From Candidatus Methylomirabilota bacterium (GTDB lineage: Bacteria > Methylomirabilota > Methylomirabilia > Methylomirabilales > JACPAU01), in contig JACPAU010000128.1 of NCBI GenBank assembly GCA_016180705.1, positions 1 to 6,902 of the forward strand: a DNA stretch of 6,902 nucleotides. The letters run 5' to 3'. The position numbers and the translations under genes were made by a program. Shown here piece after piece: positions 1-6,123 of this stretch (positions are counted from its first letter, which is position 1; every line of letters begins with the position of its first letter). The notes under the pieces were generated by a model. It made no database searches. It saw only the letters and a program-made list of their open reading frames with translations, and was not told the origin of the DNA.

Positions 1-397
1 GAAGCTCCTCCTCCAGCTCCTCCTCCTCTTTCCCGTCGTCCGCGAGCGGGTCCGCCGGGAGCCTCCCGAGGTCGAGGGAGAGGCCTGCCGCGCGATCCTC
101 GAGGTCCTGGTGGGGCCGGAGGGCCGGGATGAGGTGGCGCTCACCCGAGCCCTGGTGCACCATCCCCGAGAGGACGTCCAGCGACTGGCCTCGGAGCTCC
201 TCGTGGCCGATCCCGGGAAGTTTCCCGAGCCGACACGGATGTTGCAGGACTGTCTGAAGCGGATGCACGTGCGGGCGGAGCGCCCTCGGCTGAGGGAGTT
301 ACGCCGGGAGATAGATGAGGCGGAGCAGCGCGGGGATCGGGAAGCCGTGGCACGGCTCCAGGCGGAGTTCCAGGATCGAGCCAGGCGGGCTGGCTAG
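1..397 (+). CDS. dnaG: DNA primase DnaG, C-terminal end (5' partial)
   Basis: The window opens inside this gene; the reading frame starts at base 2 and runs 131 codons to a TAG at 395-397. The visible part is alpha-helical and charged, beginning [17 protein letters not shown] and ending in a helical hairpin rich in Arg/Glu (around [20 protein letters not shown]). This fits the C-terminal helicase-interacting domain of DnaG, which binds the replicative helicase DnaB and regulates primer synthesis. The catalytic TOPRIM domain and zinc-binding domain would lie upstream and are not visible, so the call rests on this weakly conserved tail plus position: rpoD follows directly, as in the classic rpsU-dnaG-rpoD macromolecular synthesis operon. 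The GTG at 110 is internal and not a start. Sequence fit and context together make dnaG likely; the tail alone would not prove it. Confidence 0.85.
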   Translation, partial: KLLLQLLLLFPVVRERVRREPPEVEGEACRAILEVLVGPEGRDEVALTRALVHHPREDVQRLASELLVADPGKFPEPTRMLQDCLKRMHVRAERPRLRELRREIDEAEQRGDREAVARLQAEFQDRARRAG

Positions 398-420
398 GGG
401 TCGCGCTGCGTCATACATTA

Positions 421-449
421 TTGAACGGGCACGAGAGGCCCCGTCAGAT
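421..449 (+). promoter_or_regulatory. Weak candidate sigma70 promoter upstream of rpoD
   Basis: TTGAAC (421-426, 4/6 match to TTGACA) is followed after exactly 17 bases by TCAGAT (444-449, 3/6 match to TATAAT). It sits just downstream of a locally AT-richer patch (412-426) in an otherwise GC-rich gap between dnaG and rpoD. Position and spacing are right for a separate rpoD promoter, but the -10 match is poor. Read-through from dnaG is an equally good explanation. Confidence 0.25.
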
Positions 450-490
450 GTCGGGGGAAGGGTTCCCAAGAGCTGTGACCGCGATGACGA

Positions 491-496
491 AGGAGG
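491..496 (+). promoter_or_regulatory. Shine-Dalgarno site setting the rpoD start
   Basis: A perfect AGGAGG lies 10 bases before the ATG at 507. The reading frame stays open for 64 codons upstream (back to 315, inside dnaG), so this site is the main reason for choosing 507. Protein similarity to region 1.1 also begins just after it. The ATG at 484 is in another frame. Confidence 0.8.
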
Positions 497-506
497 AGCG
501 GGTCCG

Positions 507-2321
<1,815 letters not shown>

Positions 2322-2339
2322 CCCCGGTTCCGGCGCAGG

Positions 2340-2415
2340 GGGCCCATAGCTTAGCGGTGAGAGCGACCGGCTCATAACCGGCCAGGCCCTGGTTCGAATC
2401 CAGGTGGGCCCACCA
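2340..2415 (+). tRNA. tRNA with CAU anticodon, probably tRNA-Ile2 (lysidine type)
   Basis: A complete 76-base cloverleaf including encoded CCA. The acceptor is GGGCCCA (2340-2346) paired with TGGGCCC (2405-2411), with discriminator A2412 and CCA 2413-2415. The D stem is GCTT/GAGC with an 8-base loop containing GG. The anticodon loop is CTCATAA (2371-2377; anticodon CAT 2373-2375), the variable loop has five bases, and the T arm is CCTGG-TTCGAAT-CCAGG. A CAU anticodon can mean initiator Met, elongator Met or Ile2. The fully paired 1-72 end argues against an initiator. C4-G69, C5-G68, U12-A23 and C29-G41 match known Ile/TilS-recognition features and differ from E. coli elongator Met, so Ile2 reading AUA after lysidine modification is favoured. 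The first anticodon-stem pair is an A-C mismatch (A2366/C2382). The gene lies between rpoD and the next coding gene with no visible promoter of its own, so it may be cut out of a longer transcript. Confidence 0.93.
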
Positions 2416-2444
2416 CGCCGGCCCGGGGCCCTCTCCCGCCGATC

Positions 2445-2450
2445 AGGAGG
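2445..2450 (+). promoter_or_regulatory. Shine-Dalgarno site with short spacing before the zinc-ribbon gene
   Basis: AGGAGG ends only 4 bases before the GTG at 2455, closer than the usual 5-9. No other in-frame start codon has better support: the frame runs open back into the tRNA (to 2404), where translation cannot sensibly begin, and the conserved protein begins right after 2455. Confidence 0.65.
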
Positions 2451-2454
2451 CCGC

Positions 2455-3162
2455 GTGCCCGTTCCCGAGGTCGAGGAGCTCATCGCCCTGCAGCAGCTCG
2501 ACCGCCGGGTCGTCGCCCTGGAGGGTGCTGCCCGAGCCATCCCCCCCCTCATCCAGGAGCTCGAGAGCCGGGTGCAGGGCGCCCGGGGCGCCCGCGAGGC
2601 GGCCCGGGAGGCCAACGCCCAGCTGGAGAAGGCCCGCCGCCTCAAGGAGGGCGAGCTCAAGCTGGTCGAGGAGCAGGCCAGGGAGAAGCAGGCCCGCCTC
2701 TATGAGATCCGGAAGAACGAGGAGTACAGCGCCGTCCTGAAGGAGATCGAGCTGCTGAAGGCGAAGCGCTCGGCCCTGGAGGAGGAGATCCTGCACCTCT
2801 TCGACCGGATCGAGGAGGCCGGCCGGACGGTGGGCGTGCGCGAGGCGGAGCTCCGGGAGCGGGAGGCCGACTTCGCGCGGCTCCGGGCGGCCAAGGAGGT
2901 CGAGCTCGAACGGCTGCAGCAGGAGATCGGGGAGTTCACCCGCCGGCGGGCAGGGCAGGCGCGCCGAATCGAGACCGGACTCCTCCAGAGCTACACCCGC
3001 CTCCTGAAGAGCCGGGGGGGCCTCGCCGTGGTCCCCGTGAAGGACGGCTCCTGCAGCGGCTGCTTCGTGGCCCTCACCCCCCAGACCCACAATGAGGTGC
3101 GAAAGGGAGAGGTCCTCGTGACCTGCGCCAACTGCCAGCGGATCCTCTATTGGAAGGGGTGA
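2455..3162 (+). CDS. Coiled-coil protein with C-terminal C4 zinc ribbon (HP0958/CdsZ-like family)
   Basis: A 235-residue protein starting at GTG. Residues about 5-180 are a nearly unbroken Glu/Lys/Arg/Leu heptad-like coiled coil, including the segment KNEEYSAVLKEIELLKAKR typical of this family. The C-terminus carries a four-cysteine zinc ribbon: Cys200 and Cys203 (CSGC), then Cys224 and Cys227 (CANC), followed by RILYW. Order and length fit the zf-RING_7/C4-type zinc-ribbon family. Its studied members (Helicobacter HP0958, chlamydial CT398) form coiled-coil hairpins and have been linked to RpoN (sigma54) stability and to flagellar or secretion functions. In most bacteria the role is unknown, so no function is claimed here. 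It follows the tRNA and ends one base before the RNase H start, so those two are probably translated together. Confidence 0.9.
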   Translation: MPVPEVEELIALQQLDRRVVALEGAARAIPPLIQELESRVQGARGAREAAREANAQLEKARRLKEGELKLVEEQAREKQARLYEIRKNEEYSAVLKEIELLKAKRSALEEEILHLFDRIEEAGRTVGVREAELREREADFARLRAAKEVELERLQQEIGEFTRRRAGQARRIETGLLQSYTRLLKSRGGLAVVPVKDGSCSGCFVALTPQTHNEVRKGEVLVTCANCQRILYWKG

Positions 3163-3163
3163 G

Positions 3164-3595
3164 ATGGAGGGGCAGCCGGCGACGGCGATCCTGCGCATCG
3201 ACGGGGCTTCCCGGGGAAACCCGGGCCCGGCCGGCTGCGCGGTGATCCTGGAGGATGGGGACGGCCGCCGCGAGGCGCACACCCGGTACCTCGGCCGGGC
3301 CACGAACAACCAGGCCGAGTACGAGGCGCTCCTGCTGGGCCTGGAACGCGCGGCCGCCCTCGGGTACCGGCGCCTCGAGGTCCGCTCCGACTCCGAGCTC
3401 CTGGTCCGGCAGATGACGGGGGCCTACCGGGTCAAGCATCCCGGGCTGGTGCCCCTGCACCGGGCCGTCTCCCGCCTCCTGCCGGGCTTCGAGGAGGTGT
3501 GCTTCACGCACGTGGAGCGGGAGGCGAACGCGGAGGCGGACCGGCTGGCGAATCTGGCCATCGACGAGGCCCGCACGACGGGGAGCAGGGGGTGA
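3164..3595 (+). CDS. rnhA: Ribonuclease HI family protein
   Basis: A 143-residue single-domain RNase H that hydrolyses the RNA strand of RNA-DNA hybrids (Okazaki primers, R-loops). All four carboxylates of the active site are visible: Asp13 in RIDGASRGNPGPAG, Glu52 in NNQAEYEAL, Asp76 in RSDSELL and Asp126 in ANAEADRLAN. The conserved His116 sits in THVEREAN. Compared with E. coli RNase HI (155 residues) it lacks the Lys/Trp-rich basic protrusion used for substrate grip, so it belongs to the shorter handle-less branch common beside DUF721 or zinc-ribbon genes. The ATG lies one base after the upstream stop, with a purine-rich GGAAGGGG just before. Its TGA overlaps the next start (GTGA), which suggests translational coupling to dciA. 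The symbol is used broadly; strict orthology to E. coli rnhA is not certain. Confidence 0.92.
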   Translation: MEGQPATAILRIDGASRGNPGPAGCAVILEDGDGRREAHTRYLGRATNNQAEYEALLLGLERAAALGYRRLEVRSDSELLVRQMTGAYRVKHPGLVPLHRAVSRLLPGFEEVCFTHVEREANAEADRLANLAIDEARTTGSRG

Positions 3596-4044
3596 CCCCC
3601 CCGCGGGCGCCGAGGCCGCTTCGCCTCCTCGTCCCCGAGACCCTGCGGGCGCTGGGCCTGGAGCGGCCGCTCAAGGCGGCAAGCCTGGAGAGCCTCTGGC
3701 CCGAGGTGGTCGGCGGCGAGGTCGCGGAGCGGACCCGCCCCGGTCCATTCTCCCGGGGTCGCCTCACCGTTGCCGTGACGGACAGCGTCTGGCTCCAGCA
3801 GCTCTCCATGCTCAAGCCTCGCCTGATCGCGGCGCTGAATGAGCGCCTCGGCGAGCCCCTCCTGCAGGACCTGTTCTTCCGGGTGGAGACGCTGCCGCGC
3901 ACCGCGGTCTCTCCCCCCGCTCCGCCATCCCCGCCTCTCGAGCCGCCTTCCCAGCTGATCCTGGACGCCTACCTGGCTCCCGTCCAGGACCTGCCCTGCG
4001 AGCCGGTCCTGTGCCGGATACTCCGTCGGGCGCTGGCACGCTGA
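3592..4044 (+). CDS. dciA: DUF721 / DciA-like replicative helicase loader
   Basis: A 150-residue protein starting at a GTG that overlaps the RNase H stop by four bases. Residues about 17-98 carry the DUF721 pattern: a leading helix (ETLRALGLERPL), a conserved Trp36 with EVVG, then GRLTVAVTDSVWLQQLSMLKPRLIAALNERLG (residues 56-87, with Trp67), ending FFRV. A Pro-rich linker (about 102-120) joins it to a short C-terminal helix (RILRRALAR). DciA is the ancestral loader or partner of DnaB helicase in bacteria without a phage-derived DnaC or DnaI. Two other genes here also bear on replication: dnaG (DnaB's other partner) and RNase H. The frame is open farther upstream to 3499, but that part lies wholly inside the RNase H gene and shows no family similarity, so 3592 is preferred. 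The stop codon lies within the left arm of a large inverted repeat. Confidence 0.87.
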   Translation: MTPPRAPRPLRLLVPETLRALGLERPLKAASLESLWPEVVGGEVAERTRPGPFSRGRLTVAVTDSVWLQQLSMLKPRLIAALNERLGEPLLQDLFFRVETLPRTAVSPPAPPSPPLEPPSQLILDAYLAPVQDLPCEPVLCRILRRALAR

Positions 4045-4063
4045 TACAAACGACAGAATCAAA

Positions 4064-4087
4064 GCGACAAGGTCCGGGTCCTGTCGC
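4064..4087 (+). repeat. Hairpin GCGACA / TGTCGC
   Basis: GCGACA (4064-4069) pairs with TGTCGC (4082-4087); a bulged A then allows two more G-C pairs. It uses the same bases (4071-4079) that could instead pair long-range with 4203-4211, so the local and long-range folds compete. Confidence 0.5.
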
Positions 4088-4115
4088 CGGCGCCGCCCCG
4101 GCCCCCGGCCCCCCT

Positions 4116-4138
4116 GGGGAACCCTCCCGTGGTTCCCC
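4116..4138 (+). repeat. Perfect 8-bp hairpin GGGGAACC / GGTTCCCC
   Basis: GGGGAACC (4116-4123), a 7-base loop CTCCCGT, then GGTTCCCC (4131-4138). It sits at the centre of the large inverted repeat. No T-run follows, so it does not look like a textbook intrinsic terminator. Confidence 0.65.
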
Positions 4139-4160
4139 CCATCGGCCTGAGGCCGATGGG
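4138..4160 (+). repeat. Perfect 10-bp hairpin with 3-base loop
   Basis: CCCATCGGCC (4138-4147), loop TGA, then GGCCGATGGG (4151-4160). It directly abuts the preceding hairpin, sharing base 4138, and its 3' GGG can alternatively join GGGCCCCC (4158-4165) pairing with GGGGGCCC (4176-4183). A C-run rather than a T-run follows, so a standard + strand terminator is not supported. Confidence 0.7.
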
Positions 4161-4246
4161 CCCCCCCTCCGCTACGGGGGCCCGGGGGCGGCATCCGGCG
4201 CCACCCGGACCCTCTGGCACACCAGTTATGTCGTTTGTATTAGTTC

Positions 4247-4266
4247 CTGTGGCCCGCGGGCCACAG
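4247..4266. repeat. Perfect 20-bp GC-rich palindrome
   Basis: CTGTGGCCCG followed at once by its exact reverse complement CGGGCCACAG. A fully symmetric site of this length is a plausible dimeric-protein operator or a strong cruciform/hairpin. It begins four bases after the right arm of the large inverted repeat and 224 bases before the lpxC start. No T-run follows it. Confidence 0.7.
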
Positions 4267-4473
4267 CGGACGCTCCCGGTTGCAGGAAGGCCACACCAGC
4301 CGTGGCGAAGCAGCCACGCGGGGACGGGCATCTGCCGGGCGGGGAAATTCTAACTCCTCAATTCCTCAGCATCGGGCTTCCTTCCAAACGATCCCGGCTC
4401 ATTGGTCCCCTGCTTGCACATATGGGGGCGAGCTTTTTCCGACGAGCACGTGCAGGCCCGGACCATCCCGGTC

Positions 4474-4482
4474 GGGGAGGAG
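4474..4482 (+). promoter_or_regulatory. Shine-Dalgarno site for lpxC
   Basis: GGGGAGGAG ends 7 bases before the GTG at 4490. The frame is open back to 4280, but only this start has a strong site and gives the family's usual N-terminus and length. Confidence 0.8.
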
Positions 4483-4489
4483 ACGCGCT

Positions 4490-5401
4490 GTGGGCCACCA
4501 GAAGACGATCCGCCGCCCCGTGAGCTGCAGGGGCATCGGGCTCCACACGGGGAAGGACGTCGAGCTCGCGCTGCTCCCCGCGCCGGCCGGCAGCGGGATC
4601 ACCTTCGAGCGGGCGGACCTGCCGGGCTCCCCCTCCATCCCGGCCCGGCCGGACTCTGTGGTGGACGTGCACTACGCCACCACCCTGGCGCGGGATGGGG
4701 TCCAGGTCAAGACGATCGAGCACCTGATGGCGGCCCTCTCGGGCCTCGGCGTGGACAACATCCGGGTCTGCCTGACGGGGCCGGAAGTACCCATCCTGGA
4801 CGGCAGCGCCGCGCCCTTCGTCGCCCTCTTGAAGACCGCCGGGATCCGTCGCTACCTCCTCCCGAAGCTCCCGATCCAGGTCCGGCGGCCGGCCACGGTC
4901 CGGGCCGGAGACCGGTGGATCGCGATCGAGCCCGCCCCGCGCCTGGTGGTGGAGTACACGATGACCTTCGGCCACCCGAAGTTCCCGGCCCAGCGCGTGG
5001 CTCTCACGGTGAACCGGGACACCTTCGTCCGCGAGGTGGCCCCGTGCCGGACCTTCGGGTTCCTCCGGGACGTCCAGTATCTCTGGAGCCAGGGCCTGGC
5101 TCTGGGCGGATCGCTCGAGAACGCGGTGGTCATCGGCGAGGAGGGGGTGCTCAACGAGGCCCTCCGCTTCGAGGACGAGATGATCCGCCACAAGGTCCTC
5201 GACCTCATCGGGGACCTGTACCTCCTCGGGCGGCCGCTGCAGGGGAAGGTGACCGCCCACGGGGCCGGCCACGCCCTGCACAGCCAGCTCGTCCGGGAGA
5301 TCCTCCGGCAGCAGCGGGTGGCCGAGGCGACCGAGGGGCCCGAGCCGGCCTGGGAGCCCCGCCTCCTCACGCCCGAGCCCGTCTCCCCCGCGGCCCTGTA
5401 A
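4490..5401 (+). CDS. lpxC: UDP-3-O-acyl-N-acetylglucosamine deacetylase LpxC
   Basis: A 303-residue zinc amidase that performs the committed step of lipid A synthesis, removing acetate from UDP-3-O-acyl-GlcNAc in the cytoplasm. The start at GTG gives the standard LpxC N-terminus (KTIRRPVSCRGIGLHTGKDV). The zinc ligands are visible: His78 in TIEHLMAAL (with Glu77 beside it as catalytic base), His234 and Asp238 in RHKVLDLIGDLYLLG. The general-acid His261 lies in AGHALHSQLVR. Each sits near its E. coli equivalent (79, 238, 242, 265). Also present are PILDGSAAPF and TFGFLRDVQ. Length matches the family and nothing is missing. It implies a lipid-A-bearing outer membrane. It is not beside ftsZ or other cell-division genes here, nor beside fabZ or lpxA. 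It follows a 445-base structured gap and ends 13 bases before a strong promoter for the next genes. Confidence 0.97.
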   Translation: MGHQKTIRRPVSCRGIGLHTGKDVELALLPAPAGSGITFERADLPGSPSIPARPDSVVDVHYATTLARDGVQVKTIEHLMAALSGLGVDNIRVCLTGPEVPILDGSAAPFVALLKTAGIRRYLLPKLPIQVRRPATVRAGDRWIAIEPAPRLVVEYTMTFGHPKFPAQRVALTVNRDTFVREVAPCRTFGFLRDVQYLWSQGLALGGSLENAVVIGEEGVLNEALRFEDEMIRHKVLDLIGDLYLLGRPLQGKVTAHGAGHALHSQLVREILRQQRVAEATEGPEPAWEPRLLTPEPVSPAAL

Positions 5402-5414
5402 GTCCCCTTCAGGC

Positions 5415-5443
5415 TTGCCAAGTCGGGCCCCTTTGGCTATAGT
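5415..5443 (+). promoter_or_regulatory. Strong sigma70-type promoter for the DUF4390-ntrY genes
   Basis: TTGCCA (5415-5420, 5/6 match) and TATAGT (5438-5443, 5/6 match) are separated by exactly 17 bases. It lies just after the lpxC stop in a short gap, facing DUF4390. Predicted transcription would begin near 5450. This rules out the GTG at 5444 (and makes the one at 5456 very unlikely) as the DUF4390 start. Confidence 0.75.
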
Positions 5444-5449
5444 GTGGCC

Positions 5450-5533
5450 GGCGGTGTGCCCCGGGCCGCCGCGCGGCACCCCGGCAGGCCTGCCCGCGAC
5501 CGGACGGCCCCCCCACGAAAGAGGCGCAGGCGG
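5450..5533 (+). other. Predicted 5' leader of DUF4390 mRNA
   Basis: About 84 bases between the expected transcription start and the TTG at 5534. It is GC-rich and holds small inverted repeats: CGGCGG (5449-5454) with CCGCCG (5466-5471), GTGCC (5456-5460) with GGCAC (5475-5479), and a perfect 12-bp palindrome GGCAGGCCTGCC (5483-5494). A purine-rich AAAGAGG (5518-5524) lies 9 bases before the TTG and is the likely ribosome site. No known riboswitch class is recognised. Confidence 0.45.
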
Positions 5534-6112
5534 TTGCGGTCGCGATTCCCCGCGGTTGTTTTCTGCTGCTGGCTGGTCCCCCTCCTCGCCGTCTGGCCGG
5601 CCCAGGCGGCCTCCGCCCGCATCACCGACATCATCGTCACCCAGGCTTCGGACCAGCTCGTGGTCTTCGCCACCCTGGAGGAGGCCTTCACCCCCGAGAT
5701 CGAGGAGAGCATCGTCAGCGGGGTCCCGACCACCTTCACCTACCAGCTGCGCCTCATGCGCCAGCGGACCTTCCTCGCGGACGCGGAGGTGGCGGCCCTG
5801 ACGGTCCGCCAGAGCGTGGCCTACGACCTCCTGAAGGATGAGTTCCAGTTCGCGCGGGAGGACGGCCGGCGTAACAGCACGCGGCTGACCAAGTCGTACG
5901 GCGAGGTGAAACGCTGGATGGCGGACCTCACCGGGGTGACGCTGGCGTCCCGGCGGCTCCTGGAGCCGGGGGAGCGCTACTACGTCCAGGTGAAGGCGGA
6001 GATCCGCTCGGTGAGCCTGGTTTTCCCGCTGAACTACCTGCTCTTCTTCGTCTCCTTCTTCAACTTCGACACCCCCTGGGCGGCGTCGCCGCTCTTCCGG
6101 GTGAGCCGCTGA
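5534..6112 (+). CDS. DUF4390 family exported protein
   Basis: Read from TTG at 5534 this is 192 residues. It begins with a signal-peptide-like segment: Arg2 and Arg4, then hydrophobic PAVVFCCWLVPLLAVWPAQA, with likely cleavage near residue 25 (AQA) or 28 (ASA). The mature part is mostly beta-like, from ARITDIIVTQASDQLVVFATLEEAF through VPTTFTYQLRLMRQR, a middle segment EVKRWMADLTGV, and a C-terminal YYVQVKAEIRSVSLVFPLNYLLFFVSFFNFDTPW. This matches DUF4390, whose function is unknown; members commonly sit directly before an NtrY-type sensor kinase, as here. The frame is open to GTG 5444, but that codon abuts the promoter's -10 box, and the extra 30 residues are Arg/Pro-rich and unlike the family. 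The kinase starts 11 bases after the stop, and its ribosome site overlaps this stop. Role in sensing is inferred from the neighbourhood only. Confidence 0.85.
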   Translation: MRSRFPAVVFCCWLVPLLAVWPAQAASARITDIIVTQASDQLVVFATLEEAFTPEIEESIVSGVPTTFTYQLRLMRQRTFLADAEVAALTVRQSVAYDLLKDEFQFAREDGRRNSTRLTKSYGEVKRWMADLTGVTLASRRLLEPGERYYVQVKAEIRSVSLVFPLNYLLFFVSFFNFDTPWAASPLFRVSR

Positions 6113-6123
6113 GGAGCGCCGGG

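Larger units (their letters stand above)
4041..4243 (+). repeat. Large imperfect inverted-repeat element with nested hairpins
   Basis: The outer arms CTGATACAAACGACA (4041-4055) and TGTCGTTTGTATTAG (4229-4243) are reverse complements at 14 of 15 positions, and the odd one is a G-T wobble. Inside, GGTCCGGGT (4071-4079) pairs perfectly with ACCCGGACC (4203-4211), and the C/G runs that follow on each side (about 4089-4110 and 4176-4202) are partly complementary, so the whole 203 bases can fold as one long branched hairpin. Smaller hairpins lie at the tip. The dciA stop (4042-4044) is in the left arm. No reading frame in it looks like a protein. It could be a repeated palindromic unit or MITE-like remnant, a transcription-end structure or a structured RNA. 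A TA base pair borders the inner arms on both sides (4045-4046, 4239-4238 reading outward), but that follows from the palindrome and does not prove a target duplication. Confidence 0.7.
4045..4489 (+). other. Long structured intergenic region between dciA and lpxC
   Basis: About 445 bases without a credible gene. The first 200 hold the large inverted repeat and its hairpins, then comes the 20-bp palindrome. Positions 4290-4318 hold GCCAC (4290-4294), GTGGC (4302-4306) and GCCAC (4313-4317), which offer alternative short stems. Positions 4345-4440 are AT-richer and patchy. I looked for a promoter for lpxC here and found none convincing: TTGCAC at 4414 has no fitting -10, and TCTAAC at 4349 has no fitting -35. 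Open frames crossing the region lack domains, good ribosome sites and normal composition, and most run into lpxC or dciA in other frames. Confidence 0.75.

Noticed and set aside
315..506. 64-codon in-frame N-terminal extension of rpoD
   Set aside because: It lies partly inside dnaG, lacks a ribosome site, and shows no similarity to region 1.1, which begins just after the ATG at 507.
2404..2454. Upstream GTG start for the zinc-ribbon protein
   Set aside because: It lies within the tRNA T arm. The GTG at 2455 has AGGAGG in front and gives the family's usual N-terminus.
4138..4183. Rho-independent terminator after dciA
   Set aside because: The stems are strong, but C-rich stretches follow them instead of a T-run, so a standard intrinsic terminator on the + strand is not supported.
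4215..4233. Sigma54-like site TGGCAC followed after five bases by TTATG
   Set aside because: The -24 half fits, but the essential GC of the -12 half is missing (TTAT instead of TTGC), and it lies inside the repeat arm region.
4041..4243. IS element or MITE with a TA target duplication
   Set aside because: A TA flanks the inner arms on both sides, but the flanking bases belong to the palindrome itself, so no independent duplication can be shown. There is no transposase. Kept only as one possible reading of the repeat.
4301..4345. Known riboswitch (cyclic di-GMP or cobalamin type) ahead of lpxC
   Set aside because: I could not match the conserved core of either class; only short stems are visible.
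4011..4523. 170-codon open frame across the dciA-lpxC gap
   Set aside because: It has no recognisable domain or good ribosome site, is full of Gly/Pro/Arg from GC-rich repeats, and overlaps both neighbouring genes.
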